From: an uncultured Thermomicrobiales bacterium
Lineage (GTDB): Bacteria; Chloroflexota; Chloroflexia; Thermomicrobiales; CADCWN01
Assembly (NCBI GenBank): GCA_902806415.1
Contig: CADCWN010000217.1
Location: 1-36,257 of the forward strand
Reading direction: 5' to 3'
DNA length: 36,257 nucleotides
The notes beneath the pieces are model-generated. The model saw nothing but the letters and a program-made list of their open reading frames with translations. It was not told where the DNA came from and made no database searches. Below, in pieces: positions 26,073 to 33,436 of this stretch. A program made the translations under genes and the position numbers. Within the stretch, counting starts at the first letter, position 1, and each line of letters begins with the position of its first letter.

Positions 26073-26181
26073 CCGCACGCCTCGCGGGCACACCGTGCCC
26101 AGCCACGCTGCTGCGGAGGGGGCGTGGGAGGGTTGTTGCCATGCGCGGGCGACGATCCGGTGGCTCGGCGGGCAGATGGCC

Positions 26182-26212
26182 CGGGACTCGCGCCCCCCAG
26201 GCGCGGGTCCCG
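26182..26212. terminator. Hairpin downstream of polB
   Basis: 13-bp stem with one mismatch (CGGGACTCGCGCC against GGCGCGGGTCCCG) and a 5-nt loop, about 110 nt after the polymerase stop. A smaller GGGCAC-ACC-GTGCCC hairpin lies at 26086-26100. Neither has a U-tract. Confidence 0.4.
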
Positions 26213-26244
26213 CGCGCCGCGCGATTGATCGACTACCGAGGATA

Positions 26245-26400
26245 GTGCCGATAACGCTCTACGGTTTCCACGCCTCCCACGAGCAAGCCGACCCGAGCGC
26301 GCTGCTGGCGGCGATGTGCTCCGACCATGCCGCGTCGGCCAGGAGCAGTAAGCGTTCATCGACGGATTCGGCACGCACGTACTCCCCGCGCTGGGGTGAG
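26245..26400 (+). pseudogene. Remnant of a luciferase-like (F420-type) monooxygenase gene
   Basis: In one frame the sequence reads VPITLYGFHASHEQADPSAL and then AAMCSDH. The YGFHASHEQ start and the CSDH segment are recognisable from the N-terminus of an LLM-class oxidoreductase subfamily, but the roughly 15 residues normally between them are missing and the following sequence is not LLM-like. A full gene would be over 900 nt, so this is a short, internally deleted leftover. Confidence 0.45.
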
Positions 26401-26430
26401 TACGCCACAAGAGGTCGGCGGATGCGGTAT

Positions 26431-26537
26431 AGTCGTCAGTCGTCAGTATGCTCGCTGGAAAAGTATCGCCTCATGGCGGCACAATCTCGCTGACGACTGA
26501 CGACTGATTCATGCCCTTCAGGGTACGACTGACGACT
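26431..26537. repeat. Heptad arrays (AGTCGTC type) upstream of MBL-fold gene
   Basis: Left arm AGTCGTCAGTCGTCAG (26431-26446) is the exact complement of the right arm CTGACGACTGACGACT (26490-26505), around a 43-nt core. A further CGACTGACGACT copy, oriented like the right arm, follows at 26526-26537, close to the start of the MBL gene. Same design as the pdh-operon elements. Confidence 0.85.
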
Positions 26538-26562
26538 CTAAACGAACGGATAGCCGACGCAT

Positions 26563-27411
26563 ATGACAGGGGAACAGCCCGCCGCGCGCCCGCTGGCGCT
26601 CGAAGTGATCGCGGTGCCGAACGACGGCTCGATGAGCGATCAGCCGACGAACGCGACGATCGTCGGCACGGACGAGGTCTTCATCGTCGATCCCGGCGAC
26701 CAGGCCGGTGTCGAGATCATCGGGCGAGCGATCGATGCCCGCAGGGGCGTCCGGGTGAAGGCGATCATCCTGACCCACGCCCACCCCGACCACGCGGTCG
26801 CCGCCCCGGCGTTGCGACAGCGCTACGGTTGCCCGATCATGCTCAACCCCAAGGAACGGCCGATCCTGCGCCAGTTCCTCGACTGGTCGGACGTCGATCT
26901 GTCCCTGAAGGGCGGCATGACCCTGACGGTCGACGGTGGGCGCTTGGAGACGCTGGACACCCCCGGCCACACCCCCGGCCACGTCGCGCTCTACGAGCCG
27001 GTCGCGCGGGTGCTGATCGCGGGCGATCTGGTCGCGGGGCACGGGACGGTCGGCATCTTCCCGCCGCACGGCAAGATGAGCGAATATTTCGATTCGTTGA
27101 CACGGATGCGGGCGCTCGACATCCGCAGCATCATCCCCGGTCACGGCGAGACGCTGACCCAGCCGCCGGACGTCTTCGGGCGCTACATCGAGCGCCGCAC
27201 CTCCCGCGAGCGCGAGATCTACGCCGTCGTGGCGCGGGGGCCGACGACGATCGAGGCGATGCTGCCAGAGCTCTACCCCGACGTGGTCCCCCAGTTCAGG
27301 CGGGCGGCGGCGGCGACCATCCTCGCGCACCTGGAAAAACTGCGCGCCGAAGGCCGCGTCACCGCCGACAGCGACGACCCCTTCAACGCCCGCTGGCGGG
27401 TCAGTGAGTAG
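26563..27411 (+). CDS. MBL-fold metallo-hydrolase (LACTB2/glyoxalase II-like)
   Basis: Protein of 282 residues with a metallo-beta-lactamase fold. The THAHPDH motif gives H72, H74, D76 and H77; DTPGHTPGHVAL, LIAGDLVAG and IPGHGE supply the other metal ligands. The C-terminal 70 residues (TTIEAMLPELYPDVV, AHLEKLRAEGRV) look like the winged-helix tail of LACTB2-type enzymes, which act on thioesters or RNA. Substrate unknown. The ATG at 26563 follows the heptad arrays with no strong SD. The stop codon TAG (27409-27411) is at the beginning of the next array (GTCAGTGAGTAG). Confidence 0.87.
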   Translation: MTGEQPAARPLALEVIAVPNDGSMSDQPTNATIVGTDEVFIVDPGDQAGVEIIGRAIDARRGVRVKAIILTHAHPDHAVAAPALRQRYGCPIMLNPKERPILRQFLDWSDVDLSLKGGMTLTVDGGRLETLDTPGHTPGHVALYEPVARVLIAGDLVAGHGTVGIFPPHGKMSEYFDSLTRMRALDIRSIIPGHGETLTQPPDVFGRYIERRTSREREIYAVVARGPTTIEAMLPELYPDVVPQFRRAAAATILAHLEKLRAEGRVTADSDDPFNARWRVSE

Positions 27412-27655
27412 TCATCAGTGAGCCAGTGGAGGGGCGGAACAGGAGACACGGAGGGGATTGGTATTCGGGGATGGGCATTGCGGTCGGGCGTAGGGGCGTA
27501 TTGCATACGCCCGCACGTCGTCTTTCCACAAAGGCTTGTAGAAACTCCGGCGTGGGAAGGGCGTATGCAATACGCCCCTACGCCCGACCGCCCCGCCTGT
27601 CCGCCACTCGCCCACTCGCCCACTGCCTGCCGACTACGGCCTACTGCCTACTGCC
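27405..27655. repeat. Composite repeat: heptad-like flanks around a REPIN-like palindrome
   Basis: Left flank 27405-27425 is CAGTGAG/TAGTCAT-type sequence. Right flank 27601-27655 has CACTCGC/CCACTCGC and CTACTGC heptads. Between them lies the 110-nt palindrome at 27481-27590. The right flank encodes the last residues (VGSRQ) and stop of the minus-strand DUF35 gene, while the left flank gives the stop of the plus-strand MBL gene, so the unit fills the gap between two convergent genes. Confidence 0.7.
27481..27590. repeat. REPIN-like element, copy A
   Basis: A perfect 32-bp inverted repeat (27481-27512 and 27559-27590) around a 46-nt core. Each arm holds its own small hairpin (GGGCGTAT-TGC-ATACGCCC at 27494-27512) with GTAG directly at its 5' foot (27490-27493). 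Two GTAG-footed hairpins in inverted orientation are the layout of REPINs mobilised by REP-associated tyrosine transposases. The core shares GCACGTCGTC, GTAGAAAC and GCGTGGG with copy B at 30670. Confidence 0.85.
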
Positions 27656-28075
27656 CACCGGCCTAAACTTCGGCAGCGTCACCTCGTCCGTCATCGCCTC
27701 GTAGACGACCTCGACCGGCATCCCGACCTTGACCTCCGCCGGATCGGCCGCCACCCCGACCAGATTCGACAGCATCCGCACGCCCTCAGTCAACTCGATC
27801 AGCGCCACCACGTAGGGAACCTCGCCCGCGAACGCCGGGTTCGGGTGCCGGTGGACGATCGTGAAGGCATGGACCTCGCCCGTCCCCTGCGCCGGTTGCC
27901 AGGCAAGGTCATCCGATAGGCAGTGCGGACAGATCCCGCGCGGGTAGAAGATGAACTTGCCGCAGGCGTTGCACCGCTGCAACTCCATCGCCTGCCGCTT
28001 AACGCTGTCCCAGAACGGCTTCGTCACCGGATCGGCCACCGGCAACGGCTTCTGCGGCGCACTCGTCCCGCTCAT
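27641..28075 (-). CDS. DUF35 OB-fold / zinc-ribbon protein (thiolase partner)
   Basis: Protein of 144 residues: a zinc ribbon with C35, C38, C49 and C52 (CNACGKFIFYPRGICPHC) followed by an OB-fold (FTIVHRHPNPAFAGEVPY, VVALIELTEGVRMLSNLVG). DUF35 proteins bind acyl-CoA substrates and partner thiolase-like proteins, for example in HMG-CoA synthesis and steroid side-chain aldol cleavage. The thiolase gene lies 50 nt upstream on the same strand, and the heptad array at 28092 fills that gap. GAGGGAG precedes the ATG at 28075. The last residues, VGSRQ and stop, come from the repeat array. Confidence 0.88.
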   Translation of the reverse strand: MSGTSAPQKPLPVADPVTKPFWDSVKRQAMELQRCNACGKFIFYPRGICPHCLSDDLAWQPAQGTGEVHAFTIVHRHPNPAFAGEVPYVVALIELTEGVRMLSNLVGVAADPAEVKVGMPVEVVYEAMTDEVTLPKFRPVGSRQ

Positions 28076-28091
28076 ATCCACTCCCTCAGCC

Positions 28092-28126
28092 ACTTCGTAC
28101 TTCGTCGTTCGTACTTCGTACTTCGT
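28092..28126. repeat. Heptad array between thiolase and DUF35 genes
   Basis: Five tandem 7-mers: ACTTCGT, ACTTCGT, CGTTCGT, ACTTCGT, ACTTCGT. No inverted arm. The minus-strand thiolase stop TGA sits at its edge, and the array ends before the DUF35 ribosome-binding site. The unit is the same as that found at 1858. Confidence 0.85.
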
Positions 28127-29283
28127 CACGCCCTGGCCAGGATCGCCGTCCCCGCCGAGGACAGGACGCCGCCCGTCCCATGCACGACCGCCAGCTTCGC
28201 ATCCTTCACCTGGCGGATCCCCTGATCGGCGTAGTCGTGGCGCAACTGGCGCACCGCCTCGATGATCGCGAAGATCCCGTACATCCCCGGATGGTTGTAG
28301 GAAAGGCCGCCGCCATTGGTGTTCATCGGGAACGGCCCGCCTGGCGCGGTGCGCCCGCCGCTGACGAACTCGCCGCCCTCCCCTTTCGCGCAGAAACCCA
28401 ACTCCTCCAGCGTCAGCAGGACGGTGTAGGTGAACGAGTCGTAGATCATCGCCAGGTCTAGCTCGTCGTGCCGCACGCCAGCCATCTCGAACGCCCGCCG
28501 CCCGGATGTCTTGGCCGCGAACGAAGTCATGCTCGGCATCTGCGAGATCAGCGAATGGTCGTGGCTCTCGCCGACGCCGAGGACCGCCACCGGCGTCTGC
28601 CGACAGTCCCTCGCCCGCTCGGTCGAGGTCAGCACCACCGCGCCGCCCGCGTCGGTCACGAGGCAGCAATCGAGCAGGGTGAACGGGTAGGTGATCGGGC
28701 GGGCGTTCAGCACATCCTCGACCGTGATCGGGTCGCGCATCATCGCCTTCGGGTTGAGGGTCGCCCATTTGCGCGTCGAGACGGCGATCTCGGCCAACTG
28801 CTCGTGCGTCGTGCCATACTCGGCCATGTGCCGGGTGCAGGCCATCGCGTACGCCCCCACCGGCTGGGGGATCCCATACGGCACCTCGAACTGGCTCGCC
28901 AGGCTGTCGGGGGCGGTCGCCCGCGCGGGCATCCCCACGCGCGACCGCCCGCTCTCGCCGTGCGTGATCAGCGCGACCTCGCACCAGCCGTTCATGATCG
29001 CCAGCGCGGCGTGCGCGATGTGGATCACGAACGACGAGCCGCCGACCGCCGTGCCGTCGGTGTAGACCGGCTCGATCCCCAGGTACTCGCCGAGTTCCAG
29101 GGTCGAGACCCCCGCCGTGAACAGCCCGTCGACATCTTCCCTTTTCAGCCCCGCCTCGGCCAGCGCCGTCCGCGCGGCTTGTGCGTGTAGCAGAATCGCC
29201 GGGACGTCCGGCACCCGCCCGATCCGGTCCGACTCCGCCACCCCGACGATCGCGACCTTGCCCTCGATCCCCCGCCTCATCAA
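28126..29283 (-). CDS. Thiolase-like / lipid-transfer-protein (SCP2-type) enzyme
   Basis: Protein of 385 residues with a thiolase fold (KVAIVGVAESDRIGR, AARTALAEAGLKREDVDGLF, C-terminal NTNGGGLSYNHPGMYG and VHGTGG). Where catalytic thiolases have the acylated Cys, this protein has GGSS (81-84), so it is unlikely to perform Claisen condensation through a Cys. Non-classical thiolases of this type (Ltp2-like), paired with DUF35 proteins, act as aldolases on acyl-CoA thioesters. It is followed by the DUF35 gene, which supports such a heteromer; this is inference. SD GGGAGGG precedes the ATG. Confidence 0.85.
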   Translation of the reverse strand: MMRRGIEGKVAIVGVAESDRIGRVPDVPAILLHAQAARTALAEAGLKREDVDGLFTAGVSTLELGEYLGIEPVYTDGTAVGGSSFVIHIAHAALAIMNGWCEVALITHGESGRSRVGMPARATAPDSLASQFEVPYGIPQPVGAYAMACTRHMAEYGTTHEQLAEIAVSTRKWATLNPKAMMRDPITVEDVLNARPITYPFTLLDCCLVTDAGGAVVLTSTERARDCRQTPVAVLGVGESHDHSLISQMPSMTSFAAKTSGRRAFEMAGVRHDELDLAMIYDSFTYTVLLTLEELGFCAKGEGGEFVSGGRTAPGGPFPMNTNGGGLSYNHPGMYGIFAIIEAVRQLRHDYADQGIRQVKDAKLAVVHGTGGVLSSAGTAILARA

Positions 29284-29479
29284 CGCCCTCCCTCATCATC
29301 GGCTATCCACGCCAGCAAACGCCCATACTAGGTAAAAGCGTGCCCGCTCCCGATCGTCGTCGCGCGCAGCGGTCACGCCCCACACCACCAACACATCCGC
29401 CGCCCCGAACGCCATTGCCATTCCGACCGGGCGAAGGAATCCATTTCGCCAGTGCTTGTCATGTTGAGGGGTGGGCGGA

Positions 29480-29511
29480 CCTCTCCCCGCCGTCCCGGCG
29501 GCGGGGAGAGG
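29480..29511. terminator. Hairpin between SDR and thiolase genes
   Basis: Perfect 13-bp stem CCTCTCCCCGCCG / CGGCGGGGAGAGG with a 6-nt loop, 6 nt past the end of the minus-strand SDR gene. It could terminate that gene before the thiolase operon. No U-tract in either direction. Confidence 0.55.
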
Positions 29512-29516
29512 TTTAT

Positions 29517-30533
29517 CTACCAGACCTGCTCCCCATACGGCTCCAGCTTCGTCCCCCAGAACCGCAGGCCCGGTCGCGCCTCGACCCACTGCTCGTCCGG
29601 GATCCCGCGCATCTTCTCGCCGATCCCCGGATCGTTCTGATTCTCCGCCAGTTCCGCCGCGAACGCGCGCGGCACCACGTCGCACAACTCCTCGACCGTC
29701 CAGCGGTGATCGGCGCGCAGCGTCTTGATGATCTTCGGCTGCGAGACCAGCCCGATGTTGTACCCGTAGGCCGCGAAGAGGTGGCCGTTGACCCCTTGCG
29801 CCGCGTCACTCGCCAGGTAGGCGACGATCGACGCGACGTTGTCCGGGTCGCGCTCCGTCCCGATCGCCAGTTCGCTCGGCAGCTTCCCGCTCTCGGCCAG
29901 CGCCGCCTCCCGCGTGCGCGGGATCGAGTCGATCATCCGGGTCGCCGCGCCGGGCAGGATCGCGTTCGCGGTCACGCCGTGGCGGGCCAGCGCGCTCGCG
30001 CAACTCAGGGTCAGCCCGATGATCCCCGCCTTCGCCGCCGCGTAGTTCGGCTGCCCCGCCGCCCCGAACGCCGAGGAGGAGGTGAAGTTGATCAGCCGCC
30101 CGCCACCCCCCTGCTCGCGGAAGCGAATCGCGGCCCAGCGGCAGGTGTTGAACGTCCCCTTCAGGTGGACATCGACCACCGCCTGCCATTCCTCCGGGGT
30201 CATGTTGAAGATCATCCGGTCGCGCAGGATCCCCGCGACGTTGACGACGATGTCGATCCGACCGAACTCGTCGATCGCCTGCCCGATCATCGCCCCCGCG
30301 CCGTCGAAGTCGGCGACCGAGTGGCTATTGAAGACCGCGCGCTCCCCGCTCGGGTCGATCTCGCGCGCGACCTGCTCCGCGACCGACACATCGGCCCCGG
30401 TCCCGTCGAGCGACGAGCCCAAGTCGTTGACGACGATCGCCGCCCCCTCCCGCGCCAGCAGCCGCGCAATCCCCCGCCCGATCCCGCGCCCCGCCCCGGT
30501 GACCAGCGCGACCTTGCCATCGAGTGTACCCAT
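29517..30533 (-). CDS. Short-chain dehydrogenase/reductase, MFE-2-like (copy 1)
   Basis: Classical SDR of 338 residues with a C-terminal extension of about 60. Rossmann motif TGAGRGIG (12-19), NDLG after strand 2 as in peroxisomal MFE-2/HSD17B4-type 3-hydroxyacyl-CoA dehydrogenases, NVAGILRDRM (the usual NNAG has Val), Ser 152-154, catalytic Y164 and K168 in YAAAK. Likely oxidises a 3-hydroxyacyl-CoA or related alcohol with NAD(P). It is a paralogue of the next gene upstream; they share long identical stretches such as DPSGER and AGILRDRMI. ATG 30533 is the only reasonable start. Array and REPIN-like DNA separates the two copies. Confidence 0.88.
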   Translation of the reverse strand: MGTLDGKVALVTGAGRGIGRGIARLLAREGAAIVVNDLGSSLDGTGADVSVAEQVAREIDPSGERAVFNSHSVADFDGAGAMIGQAIDEFGRIDIVVNVAGILRDRMIFNMTPEEWQAVVDVHLKGTFNTCRWAAIRFREQGGGGRLINFTSSSAFGAAGQPNYAAAKAGIIGLTLSCASALARHGVTANAILPGAATRMIDSIPRTREAALAESGKLPSELAIGTERDPDNVASIVAYLASDAAQGVNGHLFAAYGYNIGLVSQPKIIKTLRADHRWTVEELCDVVPRAFAAELAENQNDPGIGEKMRGIPDEQWVEARPGLRFWGTKLEPYGEQVW

Positions 30534-30551
30534 TTGCTCACTCCGTTCGCG

Positions 30552-30836
30552 AGTCGTCAGTCGTCAGTCGTCAGTCGTCAGTGAGTGGGCCAGTGAGTCA
30601 GTGGGCCAGCGATGAACGCGCGGGTAGGAATATTATCGCTTTCGCCGGGAAGCACTGCTGTGGGACGTCGGGGCGTATTGCATACGCCCGCACGTCGTCC
30701 GCTCACCAACGCCCGTAGAAACCTGGGCGTGGGTCGGGCGTAGGCAATACGCCCCTACAACCGACGGCAGCGATTGTCTCCAAACCCTCTACCTTTCCAC
30801 TCGTCTACTGCCGACTGACGACTGTCGACTACTGCT
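30552..30836. repeat. Composite repeat between the two SDR genes
   Basis: Left array 30552-30579 has four AGTCGTC units followed by AGTGAGT/GGGCCAG-type variants to about 30610. Right array about 30805-30836 is CGACTGA, CGACTGT, CGACTAC, partly complementary to the left. The REPIN-like copy B lies between. The stop codon of the upstream minus-strand SDR (30829-30831) is inside the right array. Same nested arrangement as at 27405-27655. Confidence 0.8.
30670..30758. repeat. REPIN-like element, copy B
   Basis: Inverted arms 30670-30689 and 30736-30755 (one mismatch), each able to form the GGGCGTAT/ATACGCCC hairpin; one half is slightly decayed. The right arm keeps the GTAG foot (CTAC at 30755-30758 on the plus strand); on the left it is GTCG. 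The core shares GCACGTCGTC, GTAGAAAC and GCGTGGG with copy A at 27481. Confidence 0.8.
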
Positions 30837-31854
30837 TCGCCCCGTAATACGCCTGCCGCAGCCAGAGGTCCACGCCGGGCGCGAACTCCTCCCAGCTCGC
30901 CGGGTCGGCTTGCAAGGCCGCCGCGCCTTTCAGCGGGCGCTCCTCGCCCGGCACCTGGACCGGCGCGGGGATCGTGGTCGTCTGGCCGAACGTCTCGGGG
31001 AAGAGGTCGGCGATCTCGGCGGGCTCCCAGCGGCGCTCGGCGCGCAGCACCCCGGCCAATTCCCAGTGCGAGTAGAGGGCGATCGTGTTGCCGCGCACCC
31101 CGAAGAAATGGCCGTTGACCCCCGCCGCGTCATCCGTCGCCAGGTAGGCGACCATCGGCGCGACGTTGGCCGGGTCGCCCTCGGTCCCCGCCGCCAGTTC
31201 GCTCGGCGGCTTGCCGGTCTCCTCGGCGATCGCCCGCCCGCGCGGCGTCGAGTCGATCATCCGCGTCGTCGCGAAGGGCAGGATCGCGTTCGCAGTGACA
31301 CCAGAGCGCCCGAGGCTGTTCGCCAGCGTGGCCGTGAAGCCGAGGATCCCGTACTTCGCCGCGCCGTAGTTCGGCTGGCCCGGACTCCCCCAGGCCGAGA
31401 CGCTGGAGAAGTTGATGATCCGCCCGTGCCCCTGCCGCCGCATCACGACTGAGGCGTGGCGGCAGGTGTTGAACGTGCCGGTCAGGTGGACCGCCGTGAC
31501 CGCGTCGAACTCGGCCTCGGTCATGTTGTAGATCATCCGGTCGCGCAGGATCCCGGCGATATTGACGACGATGTCCAGCCGCCCGAACTCGTCGATCGCC
31601 TGCTGCACCATCGCGCCCGCCGCCTCGTAATCGGAGACCGAGCCGGTGTTCGCCACCACCCGCTCGCCGCTCGGGTCGATCGCCCGCGCCGCTTGCAGGG
31701 CGATCGACTCATCCTGCCCGTCGCCGCCGAGCCCGGCCCCCAGGTCGTTGATCACCACCGCCGCGCCCTCATCGGCCAGCAACCCCGCCACCGCCCGCCC
31801 GATCCCGCGCCCCGCCCCCGTGACGAGCGCGACCTTGCCATCGAGTTTACCCAT
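30829..31854 (-). CDS. Short-chain dehydrogenase/reductase, MFE-2-like (copy 2)
   Basis: SDR of 341 residues, paralogous to the gene at 29517. TGAGRGIG (12-19), NDLGAGLGGDG, NIAGILRDRMIYNMT, Ser at about 150-153, Y163 and K167 in YGAAK, and a C-terminal extension ending WLRQAYYGAKQ. Predicted NAD(P)-dependent dehydrogenase for a hydroxyacyl-CoA-like substrate. The extension (residues 260-341) is the most divergent part between the copies, which may reflect different substrates. Its stop codon belongs to the heptad array. It starts about 120 nt downstream of the luciferase-like gene on the same strand; the gap is filled by another array. Confidence 0.88.
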   Translation of the reverse strand: MGKLDGKVALVTGAGRGIGRAVAGLLADEGAAVVINDLGAGLGGDGQDESIALQAARAIDPSGERVVANTGSVSDYEAAGAMVQQAIDEFGRLDIVVNIAGILRDRMIYNMTEAEFDAVTAVHLTGTFNTCRHASVVMRRQGHGRIINFSSVSAWGSPGQPNYGAAKYGILGFTATLANSLGRSGVTANAILPFATTRMIDSTPRGRAIAEETGKPPSELAAGTEGDPANVAPMVAYLATDDAAGVNGHFFGVRGNTIALYSHWELAGVLRAERRWEPAEIADLFPETFGQTTTIPAPVQVPGEERPLKGAAALQADPASWEEFAPGVDLWLRQAYYGAKQ

Positions 31855-31873
31855 TGCTCCTCCTTATTGATTG

Positions 31874-32005
31874 AACGTGGAATTGAACGCGGAACGGGGA
31901 ATGCGGAACGCGGAATTTGGCTCCGCTTGGGTAGAGGTGTGCTCCATCAAGCCACCGCGTCACCACGCCCCCGCATTAATTCCCCGTTCCCCGTTCCGCG
32001 TTCAA
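31874..32005. repeat. Inverted heptad arrays (AACGCGG type)
   Basis: Left array 31874-31920: AACGTGG, AACGCGG, AACGGGG, AATGCGG, AACGCGG, AATTTGG. Right array about 31979-32005: CCCCGTT, CCCCGTT, CCGCGTT, i.e. inverted. The core is about 58 nt. The right array encodes the last residues (LNAERGTGN) of the minus-strand luciferase-like protein. Confidence 0.85.
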
Positions 32006-32929
32006 CACTTCGATTACCGGCGCGAATTGTTCGATCCCCGCGAGGTTGTTCGGCTGCAAGGCGACCTGGATGTGCGAGATCCCCTCGGCGGTGAACGAGT
32101 GCAGCGCGCGGGCGATCTCGGCGGGCGTGCCGACGATCGGCTCCGCGTGCGAGTCGGGGCGGATCAGCCGCGTCGCCAGGTCGGGCGTGCCGACGAAATC
32201 GACCAGCACCGTCATCGTCCTCCCGAGGGTCGCCGGGTCGCGCCCGACCTCCCGGCAGGCGGCGTCCACCGCCTCGCGCAGTGGCGGCACCGCCGTCGGG
32301 TGGCTCTTGTCGAACGCGACCCAGCCGTTCCAGAGGTCGGCGTACTTGGCCGTCAGCTGCAGCATCCGTGCGCCCTTCGTCCCGATCATGATCGGCGGAC
32401 CACCGGCGCGCGGCCCGCGCGGGCGCAGTTCGCACTCCCGTGCCTGGTAGAACTGGCCCGCGAAATCGACCTGCCCGGTCTTCAGCAGGCCGGAGATGAT
32501 CTGCGCCGCCTCCTCGAAGCGGCTGACGCGGTGATCGTAGGGATAGCCGAACGCCTGGTACTCCGGCTCGTGGTAGCCCGCGCCGATCCCCAGAATCAGC
32601 CGCCCGCCGCTGATCTCATCGACCGTGTCCGCGATCTTCGCCAGCAGCGCCGGGTTGCGGAAGCCGGTGCAGACAACGAGCGTGCCGAGCTCGACCCGGC
32701 TCGTCGAGGCCGCCAGCGCCGACAAGAGCGACAGGCACTCCCAGCCGCCGCGCGGCTCGATCCCCTCGAAGCGGAAGAGGAGGTGATCGGCGATCCAGAT
32801 CGAGTCGAAGCCGACCTCCTCCGCCCGCCGCGCCATGGTCACGATATCTTGCCAGCGCGGCGTCTCGCCCTGCATCTGCCGCTCGCTGAACGGCAGATGG
32901 ACGCCTACTTTCAATGGCACGTTTCCCAT
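31976..32929 (-). CDS. LLM-class (luciferase-like) F420-dependent oxidoreductase
   Basis: TIM-barrel protein of 317 residues of the bacterial luciferase/F420-dependent LLM family (LKVGVHLPF, RRAEEVGFDSIWIADHLLF, SRVELGTLVVCTGFRNPALL, GGRLILGIGAGYHEPEYQAF, PPIMIGTKGARML). Such enzymes oxidise alcohols or monooxygenate using F420 or FMN; the substrate is unknown. The second ATG of a closely spaced pair (32929) is preferred because AAGGGGGG is about 8 nt upstream of it and too close to the first. The C-terminus LNAERGTGN is encoded by the repeat array and is unlikely to be functional family sequence. It lies upstream of the two SDR genes, possibly in one transcript. Confidence 0.88.
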   Translation of the reverse strand: MGNVPLKVGVHLPFSERQMQGETPRWQDIVTMARRAEEVGFDSIWIADHLLFRFEGIEPRGGWECLSLLSALAASTSRVELGTLVVCTGFRNPALLAKIADTVDEISGGRLILGIGAGYHEPEYQAFGYPYDHRVSRFEEAAQIISGLLKTGQVDFAGQFYQARECELRPRGPRAGGPPIMIGTKGARMLQLTAKYADLWNGWVAFDKSHPTAVPPLREAVDAACREVGRDPATLGRTMTVLVDFVGTPDLATRLIRPDSHAEPIVGTPAEIARALHSFTAEGISHIQVALQPNNLAGIEQFAPVIEVLNAERGTGN

Positions 32930-33079
32930 AAGCATCCCCCCTTCATCAACCATCAACACTGCTCGTTATCTCTACCGCCCCTCCTGCGTCTCCCTGGGCA
33001 AGCCGACCGCAAGCCGCCATACTTTACCGCAATGGACTGTGTGCATTCGCATTCCTAATTGGCGCGAAGGGGACGATGC

Positions 33080-33436
33080 ATGGTGACCTATATTTGGCAG
33101 GAAGGCTACATCGCGACTTCGCCGGAGATCCTGCACGGCCAGCCGATCGTAGCGGGAACGCGGGTTCCGGTGCGCGCCATCGCCGAGATGTGGCGGATGG
33201 GGGACACCCCGGAAATGATCGCGGAACAACTCGACCTCCCCCTCGCTCGGGTCTTCGCGGCCCTCAGCTACTTCTGCGACCATCAGCAGGAGATCATCGC
33301 CGCGATCGAGCGGAATCGCTTGCCGACGGAGCGAGACATTACCGACGTGGGCTGGCGGCCGAACCCTGTGACTCCGCACAGGATAAAGCCGCGCCTCGCG
33401 GGCCTGCGGGCCACGAAGCCTCCCCACGGAGGCTAG
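33080..33436 (+). CDS. DUF433 domain protein (orphan antitoxin-like)
   Basis: Protein of 118 residues. The first 75 form a DUF433 winged-helix domain (ATSPEILHGQPIVAGTRVPV, WRMGDTPEMIAEQLDLPLAR, VFAALSYFCDHQQEI). DUF433 genes usually precede a DUF5615 PIN-like gene and are regarded as antitoxins. Here no PIN-like gene follows: about 20 C-terminal residues (RIKPRLAGLRATKPPHGG) are encoded by the palindromic repeat starting near 33385, and the next gene is on the other strand. Homologues are about 75-100 residues, so the tail is repeat-derived. ATG 33080 follows GAAGGGGA. Whether it is functional without a toxin is open. Confidence 0.8.
   Translation: MVTYIWQEGYIATSPEILHGQPIVAGTRVPVRAIAEMWRMGDTPEMIAEQLDLPLARVFAALSYFCDHQQEIIAAIERNRLPTERDITDVGWRPNPVTPHRIKPRLAGLRATKPPHGG

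Noticed and set aside
29296-29685. 129-codon minus-strand frame downstream of the SDR gene
   Set aside because: It overlaps the end of the SDR gene in another frame and runs through the terminator hairpin; no recognisable domain.
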